Positions 26,032-34,544 of a stretch of DNA of 64,000 bases are shown here, piece after piece. The notes below the pieces were generated by a model, which was not told the DNA's origin, made no database searches, and saw only the letters and a list, made by a program, of their open reading frames with translations. The stretch comes from Bacillus massiliigorillae (GTDB taxonomy: Bacteria; Bacillota; Bacilli; Bacillales; DSM-1321), in assembly GCF_000380245.2 (NCBI RefSeq), contig NZ_HG428744.1, positions 132,935 through 196,934 on the forward strand, in the 5' to 3' direction. The position numbers and the translations under genes were made by a program. The stretch's first letter is position 1. Each line of letters starts with the position of its first letter.

Positions 26032-28310
26032 TTCTCTTTCCCCCTTTTGGCTGAAGCAACCATTAATTGGCCGTATGATAACCCTCCATCATTACAAGGA
26101 ATATCACGATGACTATATACTTCAAATCCAAGCTCCGATAAAGTCTTGGTTAATCTCTCTATTAAATAACGATTATGAAAACTACCACCTGACAGCACAA
26201 CACGTTTCTGTAAATCCGAAGTACTTTGTAACCTACTCATCGCTTGTACAATGGCACAAACGATTGTTTCATGAAAGGCTGTACTAATCTCACGCACATC
26301 TCTTTGGCTCAGCACATCTTCAACAATTTCTTTCAACATCTGTGTAAAATCAAAAAGTAGTTCATCTTGTTCATGTATTTCAAAACTATATGGTTTTAAT
26401 TCCAATGAGCAATCCGCTAATTCCGATAATAGAATAGCAGCTTCACCATCATAAGAAGCATTCATGCACACACCTGTAATTGCACTCACTGCATCAAATA
26501 ATCTACCACATGTTCCGGCATAAACTGTATTCATATTTTTTTCCATCATAGCTTGTAAAACCGGAAAAGCCGCTCTATTGCAAGGGAATAACGCTTCACA
26601 ATATTGTTTTCCCTCTTCTCCCAATAAATGCATAAGCATACTAACAGCATTTCTCCACGGCTCTCGAATACATTTCTCAGCTCCTGGAAGTGGTGTATAT
26701 GTTAAATGGGCAAGACGAGTGAAATCCCGTGCATCACCATGAAGAATTTCAAATCCCCATATGTGACCATCTAGCCCGAATCCAGTTCCATCAAGAATGA
26801 TAGCAAAGGTTTGATCCTCTATATTATTATCGGCCATGCATGCAGCCATATGAGCATGATGATGTTGCACTTCTATGACTTCTTGAAAGTCATATTCTTT
26901 TACTATTTGCCGCGCTTGATATCCAGGATGATAATCAATTACGGCTGTTCGCAAAGATGGTGCTACCCATTTCATAAGGTGAGTTAATTCATTCTGATAA
27001 TGCTCAATTGTTTCGATTGTATCCAATTCACCAATATACGGACCAACAAACACTTGATGCCCTCGTCCAATGGCAAAGGTTGCCTTCTGTTGTCCACCTA
27101 ACGCAATGATGCCATCAACGTTTTTCTTCGTCGTAAGTGGGTCGGGCGCATATCCTCTCGATCTCCTAAAGAAGTCCTTTTGATTTTCTACTATTTGTAC
27201 AACAGAATCATCAACTGGATGAAGAATTTCACGATTATGGACTAGAAAATAGTCTGCAATATGCGCTAGGTTTTGCAGTGCCTCGTCATCACGATAGTTC
27301 ATCGGCAAACCAGATGTATTAGCACTCGTCATGACAAGCGTTTGTAATTCATCATGTTGTAACAGTAAGTGATGCAATGGCGTATAAGGCAACATAACTC
27401 CTATCGTACTCATCTTAGAAGCCACGCTGTCCGCTAAGTTATACTTACTATTTTTTTGTAGCACAACAATCGGCGCTTCTGGACTTTTTAGTAATGATTC
27501 CTCTTGTTCAGATATTTTTGCAAAACTTTTCATTTCTTCAATGGACTGGCTCATCACTGCTAAAGGTCTGTTCGGTCGTTTTTTTCGCTCCCTAAGAGAT
27601 GCCACCGCTACTTCATTACGTGCATCACAGCATAAGTGATAGCCACCTAAACCTTTAACGGCAATGATTTTTCCCTGCAACAATAAATCATTCACTGTTG
27701 TAAACACATCTTCCGTAGCAATAGCTTGATTTTGACAATCTACTAAACTCACCCTTGGACCACAAACTGGACAAGCAATCGGCTGTGCATGATGACGTCG
27801 ATTATAAGGATCGTTATACTCTTTCTCACAATCCTCGCAAAACGCAAAAGAAGCCATGGACGTATAAATACGGTCGTATGGCAACTCTTTAATAATCGTA
27901 TATCTAGGACCGCATTGCGTACAATTAATAAAAGGATATGCATAGCGACGATCATTTGGGTTATTCATTTCTTCAAGACAATCCTCGCATACCGCAACAT
28001 CCATCGGAATAATTAATTGAGAAGCACCCGTTCTTTCACTTTCAATAATAGAAAATTGATCAAAACCTCTCGGCTCTGCTTCTTCAACAATTACTTCCTC
28101 GATTCTTGATAATCTTGGAGCTTCCTTCTCTAATAAAACGACAAACTGTTCAAGCACTGCTTGTGGCCCTTCGAGATGAATTTCTACGCCGTTCATATTG
28201 TTTTGGATTGTTCCATGTAAATGAAGTCTCTCGGCTAATTGGAAGACAAAGGGGCGGAAGCCCACCCCTTGCACTCTTCCTCGCACAATCATGTTTATTG
28301 CTTGGCACAT
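26022..28310 (-). CDS. hypF: Carbamoyltransferase HypF
   Basis: Makes the cyanide-ligand precursor by transferring carbamoyl from carbamoyl phosphate to HypE. It has 762 residues, full length: acylphosphatase domain (about 1-90, GRVQGVGFRPFV), two zinc-finger repeats (CEDCLEE..CTQCGPRYT near 108-140; CEDCEKEY..CPVCGPR near 157-185), YrdC-like adenylation domain (about 200-385, KGLGGYHLCCDA) and the Kae1-like C-terminal carbamoyltransferase (VQHHHAHMAACMADN near 478; DGTGFGLDG near 500; LSGGSFHNRYL near 707). The first ATG overlaps hypB by 16 nt and has GAGG upstream. Confidence 0.97.
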   Translation of the reverse strand: MCQAINMIVRGRVQGVGFRPFVFQLAERLHLHGTIQNNMNGVEIHLEGPQAVLEQFVVLLEKEAPRLSRIEEVIVEEAEPRGFDQFSIIESERTGASQLIIPMDVAVCEDCLEEMNNPNDRRYAYPFINCTQCGPRYTIIKELPYDRIYTSMASFAFCEDCEKEYNDPYNRRHHAQPIACPVCGPRVSLVDCQNQAIATEDVFTTVNDLLLQGKIIAVKGLGGYHLCCDARNEVAVASLRERKKRPNRPLAVMSQSIEEMKSFAKISEQEESLLKSPEAPIVVLQKNSKYNLADSVASKMSTIGVMLPYTPLHHLLLQHDELQTLVMTSANTSGLPMNYRDDEALQNLAHIADYFLVHNREILHPVDDSVVQIVENQKDFFRRSRGYAPDPLTTKKNVDGIIALGGQQKATFAIGRGHQVFVGPYIGELDTIETIEHYQNELTHLMKWVAPSLRTAVIDYHPGYQARQIVKEYDFQEVIEVQHHHAHMAACMADNNIEDQTFAIILDGTGFGLDGHIWGFEILHGDARDFTRLAHLTYTPLPGAEKCIREPWRNAVSMLMHLLGEEGKQYCEALFPCNRAAFPVLQAMMEKNMNTVYAGTCGRLFDAVSAITGVCMNASYDGEAAILLSELADCSLELKPYSFEIHEQDELLFDFTQMLKEIVEDVLSQRDVREISTAFHETIVCAIVQAMSRLQSTSDLQKRVVLSGGSFHNRYLIERLTKTLSELGFEVYSHRDIPCNDGGLSYGQLMVASAKRGKEKCV

Positions 28311-28954
28311 GATGCGTATGCCTCTTCAACCCAAGTAATCCAATTATCTAATCCTTCTTTCGTACGTGCTGAAACAGGAATAAGCTTAGATTCTGGATTA
28401 ATTGCTGTTAAATCTTCAATAGCAGTTGGTACATCAAAATCCAAATAAGGCAGTAAATCCACTTTATTTAGTAAAACGAGCTCAGTTCGCATAAACATTT
28501 GAGGATATTTTGGAATCTTATCGTTTCCTTCCGGTACACTTAACACAGCTATCTTATGCTGTTGACCTAAATCATAGCCAGAAGGACAAACAAGATTACC
28601 TACGTTTTCAATAAATAAAATATCAATTTCATCTAAATTGAATTCTTGTAAAGTTGCTGCAACCATACGTGCGTCAAGATGACAGCCACCGTGTGTATTA
28701 ATTTGAACAGCTTGTGCTCCAAGAGCTCTAATACGGTCAGCATCTATTTCAGTTGATAAATCGCCCTCAATTACACCAATCCGATATTTCTTCGATAATG
28801 CTTTTACCGTTTCTTCTAATAATGTCGTTTTCCCAGCACCTGGTGAACTCATCATATTGATAACAAGCGTTTTAGAGTTCGTAAATAAATCTCTATTATA
28901 TTGTGCTGCCACATTATTATTCGTTAGAACATTCGTGTTCAAAGTAACTTTCAT
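28295..28954 (-). CDS. hypB: Nickel-inserting GTPase HypB
   Basis: SIMIBI-class GTPase that releases nickel into the hydrogenase large subunit together with HypA. It has 219 residues: P-loop SSPGAGKTTLLEE near 36-48, metal-site motif GGCHLDARM near 93-101 (Cys and His form the G-domain Ni/Zn site), ENVGNLVCPSGYDLG near 115 and guanine-specificity LLNKVDLLPYL near 157. It lacks the N-terminal CxxCGC motif and any histidine-rich nickel-storage stretch, so storage may rest on other proteins such as the CooT homologue at 34537-34728. The ATG overlaps the hypA stop by 4 nt. Confidence 0.97.
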   Translation of the reverse strand: MKVTLNTNVLTNNNVAAQYNRDLFTNSKTLVINMMSSPGAGKTTLLEETVKALSKKYRIGVIEGDLSTEIDADRIRALGAQAVQINTHGGCHLDARMVAATLQEFNLDEIDILFIENVGNLVCPSGYDLGQQHKIAVLSVPEGNDKIPKYPQMFMRTELVLLNKVDLLPYLDFDVPTAIEDLTAINPESKLIPVSARTKEGLDNWITWVEEAYASCAKQ

Positions 28955-29310
28955 TTCTTCTGACTCCCCTCATATGATAAAACTTGAAACGTTTCGCCAG
29001 ATATCAGCTTTCCCGAAGGCATATTGCACGAAGGACAAATAGATATTCGCTGAGTAGGTTTATAATGACAATTGCAAAAAATACATTCTGCCTTCGCCTC
29101 TTCCATATGGATAAAAAGAGCCGCATCTTCAGCGAACAACTGTGGATTTTGCTCTTTGTAAATAGCAAATGCCATGCGCAATGCATCTGGCATTGCGTTA
29201 CTGAGTTCACCAACAGTTAACTCAATTTTCTCAAGCTGATTAATCTGCCTCGTCACGGCATCTTCTTGAATAATATTCAAAATATCTCCCATTAAAGCCA
29301 TTTCATGCAT
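28951..29310 (-). CDS. hypA: Nickel metallochaperone HypA
   Basis: Nickel-delivering metallochaperone of 119 residues. Starting at the ATG at 29310 gives the family N-terminus MHEMAL, whose His2 and Met1 amine are nickel ligands, with AGGAT eight bases upstream; a start three codons earlier would bury this site and is rejected. The C-terminal zinc domain has two CxxC pairs, CIFC and CPSC. It is encoded next to hypB, its partner. Confidence 0.96.
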   Translation of the reverse strand: MHEMALMGDILNIIQEDAVTRQINQLEKIELTVGELSNAMPDALRMAFAIYKEQNPQLFAEDAALFIHMEEAKAECIFCNCHYKPTQRISICPSCNMPSGKLISGETFQVLSYEGSQKK

Positions 29311-29328
29311 TTTAATCATCCTATTTGC

Positions 29329-29763
29329 TTATTTCAGAGTGGATTTTTTCATCCCAACATAATATCCATCATCTTGTTGTTTTACAGGGTACTCCGTAAG
29401 AGTTACGTTTGTCGCTTCATCTCGGAATTGTACGGAAAAATCCTTATCACAATGCATGCATTTACAAGTAGAAGCAAAAGTCGATACAGATAACAAATTC
29501 GTGCATGTAGGACAAATCCCACTAAATGCACGAATTGTTTCACCATCTTTTACACATAAAATAGGTTTACCTGCAACGTATTTCTGCTCCAAATGCTTCA
29601 CACTTTGAGAATTAGGTGTCAAATTCAACCAGCAAATACCTAATAATTGGTCAGCTGAATGGTCAATTTTTTTTAAATCGTCTTCCACAAATGGCTCATA
29701 GATTTCTTTTACCGTCTCAAACAAGCTTGCTCGCATTTCCTTTAAGAAGTTCAAACGATTCAT
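29329..29763 (-). CDS. Rieske-like domain protein with four-cysteine metal site
   Basis: Protein of 144 residues without membrane helices. Residues about 60-138 follow the topology of a Rieske ferredoxin domain (VKDGETIRAFSGICP..., then C..C..D..F, then LTEYPVKQQDDGYYVG). The expected ligands CxH and CxxH are instead CPTC (84-87) and CMHC (102-105): a CxxC-x14-CxxC pattern, more like a zinc ribbon or rubredoxin site. An extra Cys lies at 100. The N-terminal 55 residues are helical and unassigned. The start at 29763 overlaps the hyaD stop as ATGA. Its place between hyaD and hypA suggests a role in hydrogenase electron transfer or maturation. Confidence 0.8.
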   Translation of the reverse strand: MNRLNFLKEMRASLFETVKEIYEPFVEDDLKKIDHSADQLLGICWLNLTPNSQSVKHLEQKYVAGKPILCVKDGETIRAFSGICPTCTNLLSVSTFASTCKCMHCDKDFSVQFRDEATNVTLTEYPVKQQDDGYYVGMKKSTLK

Positions 29764-30251
29764 AACGTTTTCTTCCATTCACTCACTTGATTTTTGACAA
29801 GTTCTATTAGTTTTGGAAGTTGCTCTTCATTAGCAGGTGATAATCCAATTCCAAGTTCTAAAGAAGTTGGTTGCATACCCATCATAACGATATGCTTCGG
29901 ATACTTATCACGAATCTTTGCCGCTAATAATACCTCTTGGAAGCCTAATTGATGAATAGACATTTTAATTCCATAATAGGCAGGAATCTCATCACCTTGT
30001 AAGGTGATGATTGTTCCTCCTTCTTTACCTGCATTAATCGCATCTAGAATGATAAGATATTCCGATTCTTCAACAGGGCCTAGTAAACGCATCCCGTCTG
30101 TTGATCCATCCATAACTTCTACATCACTATCGTCCTTGAAAATCTCTTCAAGATAAGGTAAGGACATCATGCCCACGCCTTCATCTTGATAAAGAGTATT
30201 TCCTATGCCTAGTATGCGAATCCTTGCTGTTGATTCTAAATCATTTATCAT
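29760..30251 (-). CDS. hyaD: Hydrogenase maturation endopeptidase HyaD
   Basis: Nickel-dependent protease that removes the C-terminal tail of the large subunit after metal insertion. It has 163 residues from the ATG at 30251, which has GGTGA five bases upstream; the open frame is 29 codons longer but runs far into hyaC. Motifs: GIGNTLYQDEGVG with the nickel-ligand Glu24, VMDGSTDG with an Asp ligand near 67, and SIHQLGFQEVL with a His ligand near 98. It overlaps hyaC by 11 nt. Confidence 0.94.
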   Translation of the reverse strand: MINDLESTARIRILGIGNTLYQDEGVGMMSLPYLEEIFKDDSDVEVMDGSTDGMRLLGPVEESEYLIILDAINAGKEGGTIITLQGDEIPAYYGIKMSIHQLGFQEVLLAAKIRDKYPKHIVMMGMQPTSLELGIGLSPANEEQLPKLIELVKNQVSEWKKTL

Positions 30252-31005
30252 CTTCTTCACCGACCGCTTTTTTAGGTTCTGTTTTATATCCTGTGAAAAT
30301 GGATGACATTGTACCATTTCGTTGTAAATAGTCTTCACGGAATGATAAATAGATATGCGCTACCATAAAGAGCATAAATGCCCAAGCTACAAGATGATGC
30401 CAAGAACGAATCGTAAAGCTATCACCCAAAATATATGGAACCCAAGCAAACATCATGCCCCAAATAGATTCTGGCTGCGGTTCAAAATACATATAAAAAC
30501 CAGTAAGAATCATAACAATAGAACCACCGCCAATCATGATCCAATAACTTAATTGTGCTAATGGATTATGACCCACGTAATGAGGTTTTTTATTCTTCAT
30601 GAATAAATAAAACTTCGTTGTTTCAATAACCTCTTTCCAGAAAATCTTTCGAAATGGATTAGATGTTGCATAGCGATTTCCTGTGAACACCCAATACCAA
30701 CGGAATAATAAATTTGCTGTAAACACAAAGGCAGAGAAGAAGTGAATATATCTCGCCCACCCCATTAAAAATGAGAAATGTGCTTCTTCTGGAACAGAAG
30801 CTCCGAAGAATGGATTACCAATATAAATACCTGTCAGCATTAATAAAACAATCGCCGCAGCATTGATCCAATGGAATACCCTAACTGGTAATTCCCATAC
30901 ATAAACTTTTACTGAATCTTTCTTCACCGGAACGACTTTAGCAGGTCGGTGCTTCTTATACACTAACTCACTATTTTGATTTGGCGCTGGATTCGGATTT
31001 GACAT
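30241..31005 (-). CDS. hyaC: [NiFe]-hydrogenase cytochrome b subunit
   Basis: Membrane-anchoring dihaem cytochrome b that passes electrons from the small subunit to the quinone pool. It has 254 residues and four transmembrane helices, with histidines placed as haem ligands: VRVFHWINAAAI in helix 1, ARYIHFFSAFVF in helix 2, and IRSWHHLVAWAFMLFMVAHIYLSF in the last helices. The 45-residue cytoplasmic N-terminus is proline/lysine-rich. GGGGGAAAG precedes the ATG, 12 nt after hyaB. Confidence 0.95.
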   Translation of the reverse strand: MSNPNPAPNQNSELVYKKHRPAKVVPVKKDSVKVYVWELPVRVFHWINAAAIVLLMLTGIYIGNPFFGASVPEEAHFSFLMGWARYIHFFSAFVFTANLLFRWYWVFTGNRYATSNPFRKIFWKEVIETTKFYLFMKNKKPHYVGHNPLAQLSYWIMIGGGSIVMILTGFYMYFEPQPESIWGMMFAWVPYILGDSFTIRSWHHLVAWAFMLFMVAHIYLSFREDYLQRNGTMSSIFTGYKTEPKKAVGEEDDK

Positions 31006-31017
31006 ATGTCTTTCCCC

Positions 31018-32739
31018 CTAACCAATCGTAATTTTCGTTTGTGATTTCGTCTCTAAGTCTGTTAAATGCACGGCACAAGCTAAACACGGATCAAACGAAT
31101 GAATAACACGTAATAATTCAAGTGGCTGTGTTTTATCTAATAATGGTGTACCAATTAATGATTTCTCGTATGCTCCAAGATTATTTTCTAAGTCACGAGG
31201 TGTTGCATTCCAAGTAGTTGGAACTACTGCTTGATAGTTCTTAGTTTTACCATCCTCAATATTAATCCAGTGACCTAATGCTCCACGTGGGGCTTCAATC
31301 CAGCCTACACCTTTTGCACTCTTAGGCCATGTGCTTGGATCCCATTTCGTACGGTCAAATGTAACTTGGTTACCGTTCTTAATATTTTTCAATAGCTCAT
31401 CCATATCATCGCGAATCCAATCAGCGATTAATGTTGATTCAAGACCACGAGCAATTGTACGACCAAGAGCTGATTGAAGCGACTCAATTGGCATATCAAG
31501 TTTCTTCAATGTGCTGTCTACAACATTTTTCACATCTTCTTTACCTGCAGCGTAACCAATCATTAAGCGCGCTAATGGACCTGTTTCCATAGGTTGACCT
31601 TTCCAACGTGGCGATTTAATCCATGAATACTTCTCTTCTTTATTCAACGTCTTAAATGGCGCTTTTGGTCCTGTATATTTCAGGTTGGTTTGTCCATCCC
31701 ATGGATGCAAGCCATCCTTTTCGTTCTTTCCTTCGTATTCATACCATGAATGGTCAACGAATTCCTGAATATGTTCAGGGTTTTTCAAATCAACATCATG
31801 GATTTCATTCAAGTTACCGTTTAGGATAACTCCTCGTGGGAATCTATATTTATCGATATCATAATGATCTCCTGTAGAGAAATCACCATAAGATAAATAG
31901 TTATTAATTCCACCACCATATGTCCAATCTTTATAGAAAGAACCAATCGCAAGTAAATCTGGAATATACACTTGGTTAACGAATTCACGAGCTTCATCAA
32001 TGACTTGTGAAATATGCATTAATCGCTCAGCATGAATTCCGTTATCACTATTAATATCAATCGGCGTAGCCATACCACCAACCACGTAATGTGGATGTGG
32101 GTTCTTTCCACCTAGAATTGTTTGGATTTTAACAATTTCTTTTTGCCAATCAAGTGCTTCTAAATAGTGAGCTACAGCTAAAAGGTTCACTTCTGGTGGT
32201 AACTTATACGCTTTATGTCCCCAATAACCATTAGCGAAAATACCTAACTGTCCACTATCAACAACTTTCTTCACCTTGTTTTGTACATCTTTGAAATATC
32301 CTGGTGAAGATTTTGGCCATGTTGAAATAGATTGTGCTAGCTTAGACGTTTCATTTACATCTGCTTTTAAAGCACTTACTACATCTACCCAATCAAGAGC
32401 ATGTAAATGATAGAAATGCACAACATGGTCATGAATGAAAACGGTCTCATTCATAATGTTACGGATTAAGTGAGCGTTCCTAGGAATCTTAATGCCTAAA
32501 GCATCTTCTACTGATCGAATAGAAGCAAGTGCATGTGTTGAAGTACATACTCCACAAATACGTTGAATAAATGCCCAAACATCACGTGGATCACGATCTT
32601 TTACTATCAATTCAAGTCCACGGACAGCTGTTCCTGAACTAAATGAATCTTTAATAATTCCTTTTTCATCTATATCTATTTCCACACGTAAGTGACCTTC
32701 AATTCTCGTGATTGGATCTACTACTATACGTTCTGTCAT
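31018..32739 (-). CDS. hyaB: [NiFe]-hydrogenase large subunit
   Basis: Catalytic subunit holding the Ni-Fe(CN)2CO centre, 573 residues. The N-terminal ligand motif RICGVCTSTHALASI (near 62-76) and C-terminal motif DPCLACAVH (near 550-558) supply the four cysteines. A 15-residue tail after the last His (LTDLETKSQTKITIG) is the expected HyaD-cleaved extension. It has no signal of its own; it would be co-exported with the Tat signal of the small subunit. It overlaps hyaA by 4 nt. The sequence belongs to the group 1 membrane-bound respiratory uptake hydrogenases; finer class not resolved. Confidence 0.97.
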   Translation of the reverse strand: MTERIVVDPITRIEGHLRVEIDIDEKGIIKDSFSSGTAVRGLELIVKDRDPRDVWAFIQRICGVCTSTHALASIRSVEDALGIKIPRNAHLIRNIMNETVFIHDHVVHFYHLHALDWVDVVSALKADVNETSKLAQSISTWPKSSPGYFKDVQNKVKKVVDSGQLGIFANGYWGHKAYKLPPEVNLLAVAHYLEALDWQKEIVKIQTILGGKNPHPHYVVGGMATPIDINSDNGIHAERLMHISQVIDEAREFVNQVYIPDLLAIGSFYKDWTYGGGINNYLSYGDFSTGDHYDIDKYRFPRGVILNGNLNEIHDVDLKNPEHIQEFVDHSWYEYEGKNEKDGLHPWDGQTNLKYTGPKAPFKTLNKEEKYSWIKSPRWKGQPMETGPLARLMIGYAAGKEDVKNVVDSTLKKLDMPIESLQSALGRTIARGLESTLIADWIRDDMDELLKNIKNGNQVTFDRTKWDPSTWPKSAKGVGWIEAPRGALGHWINIEDGKTKNYQAVVPTTWNATPRDLENNLGAYEKSLIGTPLLDKTQPLELLRVIHSFDPCLACAVHLTDLETKSQTKITIG

Positions 32740-33809
32740 TGGTCTTCACCTCGTTTGTCATCCATCTTCTTTTTCACTACTGTTGCTGTTGCATGAGCCG
32801 CTACACCAACCGCTGTAGCTCCTAATGCTGCTAGTCCAACTACATCTGGATTAATCGTTGTTTGAGTACTTGGTATTTCTGCACGTCGCTCGTAAAATGG
32901 TCCGTTATCCCAGAAATTATTTTCTGAACAACCAATACAAGGATTACCAGATTGAATTGGATAACTTACGCCACCATTCCAACGCATTTCTGCACATGAA
33001 TTGTATGTTGTTGGTCCTTTACATCCAACTTTATATAAGCAATATCCTTGTTTTGCACCTTCATCGTCGAAGTTTTCAACAAATAAACCTGCATCGAAGT
33101 ATGCACGACGATTACATTTATCGTGAATACGATGACGATAGAATGCTTTTGGACGTCCTGAATGATCAAGCTCTGGTATTTCCCCAAAAGTAATAATGTG
33201 AGCAATAACACCTGTCATAACTTCCGCAATTGGTGGACATCCTGGCACAAGAATAGTAGGAGTGTCTTTCACATAATAAGTAACTGGTTTTGCACCAGTT
33301 GGGTTTGGATATGCTGCAGGAATTCCTCCCCATGAAGAACAACTTCCGTAAGCAATAATCGCTTTAGCACCTTTAGCTGCTTTGATAAATGTTTCTTTCG
33401 CTGCATGCCCTGCTACAGATAAGAAATCATTATTCTTTGGTATACTACCTTCAACAGCTAGGATATATTCTCCCTCGTAATCCTTAAGTACTTTCTCCAT
33501 TGCATCTTCAACTTGATATCCTGATGCTGCTGATAGTACTTCTGAGTATTCAAGTGAAATCATATCGAATAAAACACTTTCCGTCTTTGGATGTGTTGAT
33601 CGGATAAATGATTCAGAGCAGCCTGTACAATCTTGGAATTGGAGCCAAATAACTGGCACTCGTGTCTTCGTTTCCATAGCAGCAACTACCTTATCTGCTT
33701 CATTGTAATTCAGGCCAATTGTAGCTGCTAACACAGAGCACATTTTCAAGAAATCTCTTCTTGTTACACCTTGTGATAGCGCTGTATCATAAATCGTTTG
33801 TCTCTTCAT
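32736..33809 (-). CDS. hyaA: [NiFe]-hydrogenase small subunit (Tat-exported)
   Basis: Electron-transfer subunit with three Fe-S clusters, 357 residues from the ATG at 33809 (AGGGGG eight bases upstream); the open frame is 59 codons longer into the promoter. Tat signal TRRDFLK at 16-22. The proximal cluster begins CTGCSE (61-66), and the later site is GSCSSWGG: both positions that carry extra cysteines in the oxygen-tolerant 6-Cys type are glycine here, so a normal 4Fe-4S cluster is expected. Distal and medial cluster motifs: HDKCNRRAYFDAGLF, CLYKVGCKGPTTYNSC, NPCIGCSENNFWD. A C-terminal hydrophobic helix (about 325-348) anchors it outside the membrane next to HyaC. Confidence 0.97.
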   Translation of the reverse strand: MKRQTIYDTALSQGVTRRDFLKMCSVLAATIGLNYNEADKVVAAMETKTRVPVIWLQFQDCTGCSESFIRSTHPKTESVLFDMISLEYSEVLSAASGYQVEDAMEKVLKDYEGEYILAVEGSIPKNNDFLSVAGHAAKETFIKAAKGAKAIIAYGSCSSWGGIPAAYPNPTGAKPVTYYVKDTPTILVPGCPPIAEVMTGVIAHIITFGEIPELDHSGRPKAFYRHRIHDKCNRRAYFDAGLFVENFDDEGAKQGYCLYKVGCKGPTTYNSCAEMRWNGGVSYPIQSGNPCIGCSENNFWDNGPFYERRAEIPSTQTTINPDVVGLAALGATAVGVAAHATATVVKKKMDDKRGEDQ

Positions 33810-33853
33810 TTTCCTGCCCCCTTCAGCTCTGACAACAAATACTTTTTCACCCA

Positions 33854-33904
33854 ATTGTAACATCCTCCGGGACAAAACCCGCCCAATTTGTGAAGAATGA
33901 CACA
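33854..33904 (-). promoter_or_regulatory. Candidate promoter and Fnr/Crp-like site of the hydrogenase operon
   Basis: An inverted repeat TGTGA-AGAATG-ACACA (33889-33904) fits the TGTGA-N6-TCACA pattern of Fnr/Crp-type regulators with one mismatch. A TACAAT hexamer at 33854-33859 (minus) could be the -10; there is no recognisable -35, which is common for activator-dependent promoters. Confidence 0.45.
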
Positions 33905-34032
33905 AAAACGCCTTAACTATATATTCATAGTATTTAAATAAAATAAAAACGTTTGCTGATATACTGCGTATTCTGCTTTTTAGCAAGAATATTCAGTCTG
34001 ACTGTTGTTGTATTTTTGGACATTACGTGAAT

Positions 34033-34050
34033 TGTGAAATTTTTTTCACA
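34033..34050. promoter_or_regulatory. Inverted repeat upstream of the DUF3842-cooT unit
   Basis: Perfect inverted repeat TGTGAAA-N4-TTTCACA. Half-sites match Fnr/Crp or Rex sites but the spacing is two bases wider than usual for either. A TATGAT hexamer at 34070-34075 could be the -10 of the plus-strand genes; the repeat would then be centred about 41 bases upstream of the start point, the class II activator position. Confidence 0.45.
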
Positions 34051-34118
34051 CTTTATTTTGCTAGCGATTTATGATAGTAAGTAAAATAGATACTTTTTAT
34101 ACAAGAAAGTGGGAGACT

Positions 34119-34544
34119 ATGAGAATTGCAGTGATAGATGGACAAGGCGGTGGAATTGGACGTGTCATTGTAGAAAAGATCAGCCAAGCTTTCGGAAATG
34201 ACATCAACATCGTTGCCCTCGGAACAAACACAATGGCAACTTCGAGCATGTTAAAAGCAGGTGCTAATGAAGGAGCAACGGGTGAACATGCAATCATCTG
34301 GAACGCTCCACGCGTAAACCTTATTCTAGGACCAATCGGTATACTTACTCCTAACACAATGCTTGGAGAATGGACTCCGAAAATGGCTGAAGCTATTTCT
34401 GATAGTCCAGCACGAAAGGTTGTCATTCCACTATGTAAATGGAATGTTGATATTATAGGAATTCAATCTAAGTCACTCCCTCAATCAGTGGACGATTTAG
34501 TAGTAACAATTGAAAAATATGTAAGAGGTGAATGTCATGTGTGA
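34119..34544 (+). CDS. DUF3842 family protein
   Basis: Soluble protein of 141 residues recognisable as DUF3842. It begins MRIAVIDGQGGGIGR, a glycine-rich Rossmann-type loop suggesting a nucleotide or cofactor site; conserved stretches are ALGTNTMATSSMLKAGAN and PIGILTPNTMLGEWTP, and cysteine occurs near 112 (PLCKWNVDIIG) and near the end. GGGAG precedes the ATG at 34119; an ATG 16 codons earlier lies in the promoter region. It overlaps the cooT-like gene by 8 nt. DUF3842 is found mostly in anaerobes and its function is unknown; here the context ties it to nickel/hydrogenase. Confidence 0.85.
   Translation: MRIAVIDGQGGGIGRVIVEKISQAFGNDINIVALGTNTMATSSMLKAGANEGATGEHAIIWNAPRVNLILGPIGILTPNTMLGEWTPKMAEAISDSPARKVVIPLCKWNVDIIGIQSKSLPQSVDDLVVTIEKYVRGECHV

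Noticed and set aside
33810..33986. 59-codon N-terminal extension of the hydrogenase small subunit
   Set aside because: It would place an unusual leader before the Tat signal and covers the promoter region; the ATG at 33809 has a strong ribosome site directly ahead of the TRRDFLK signal.
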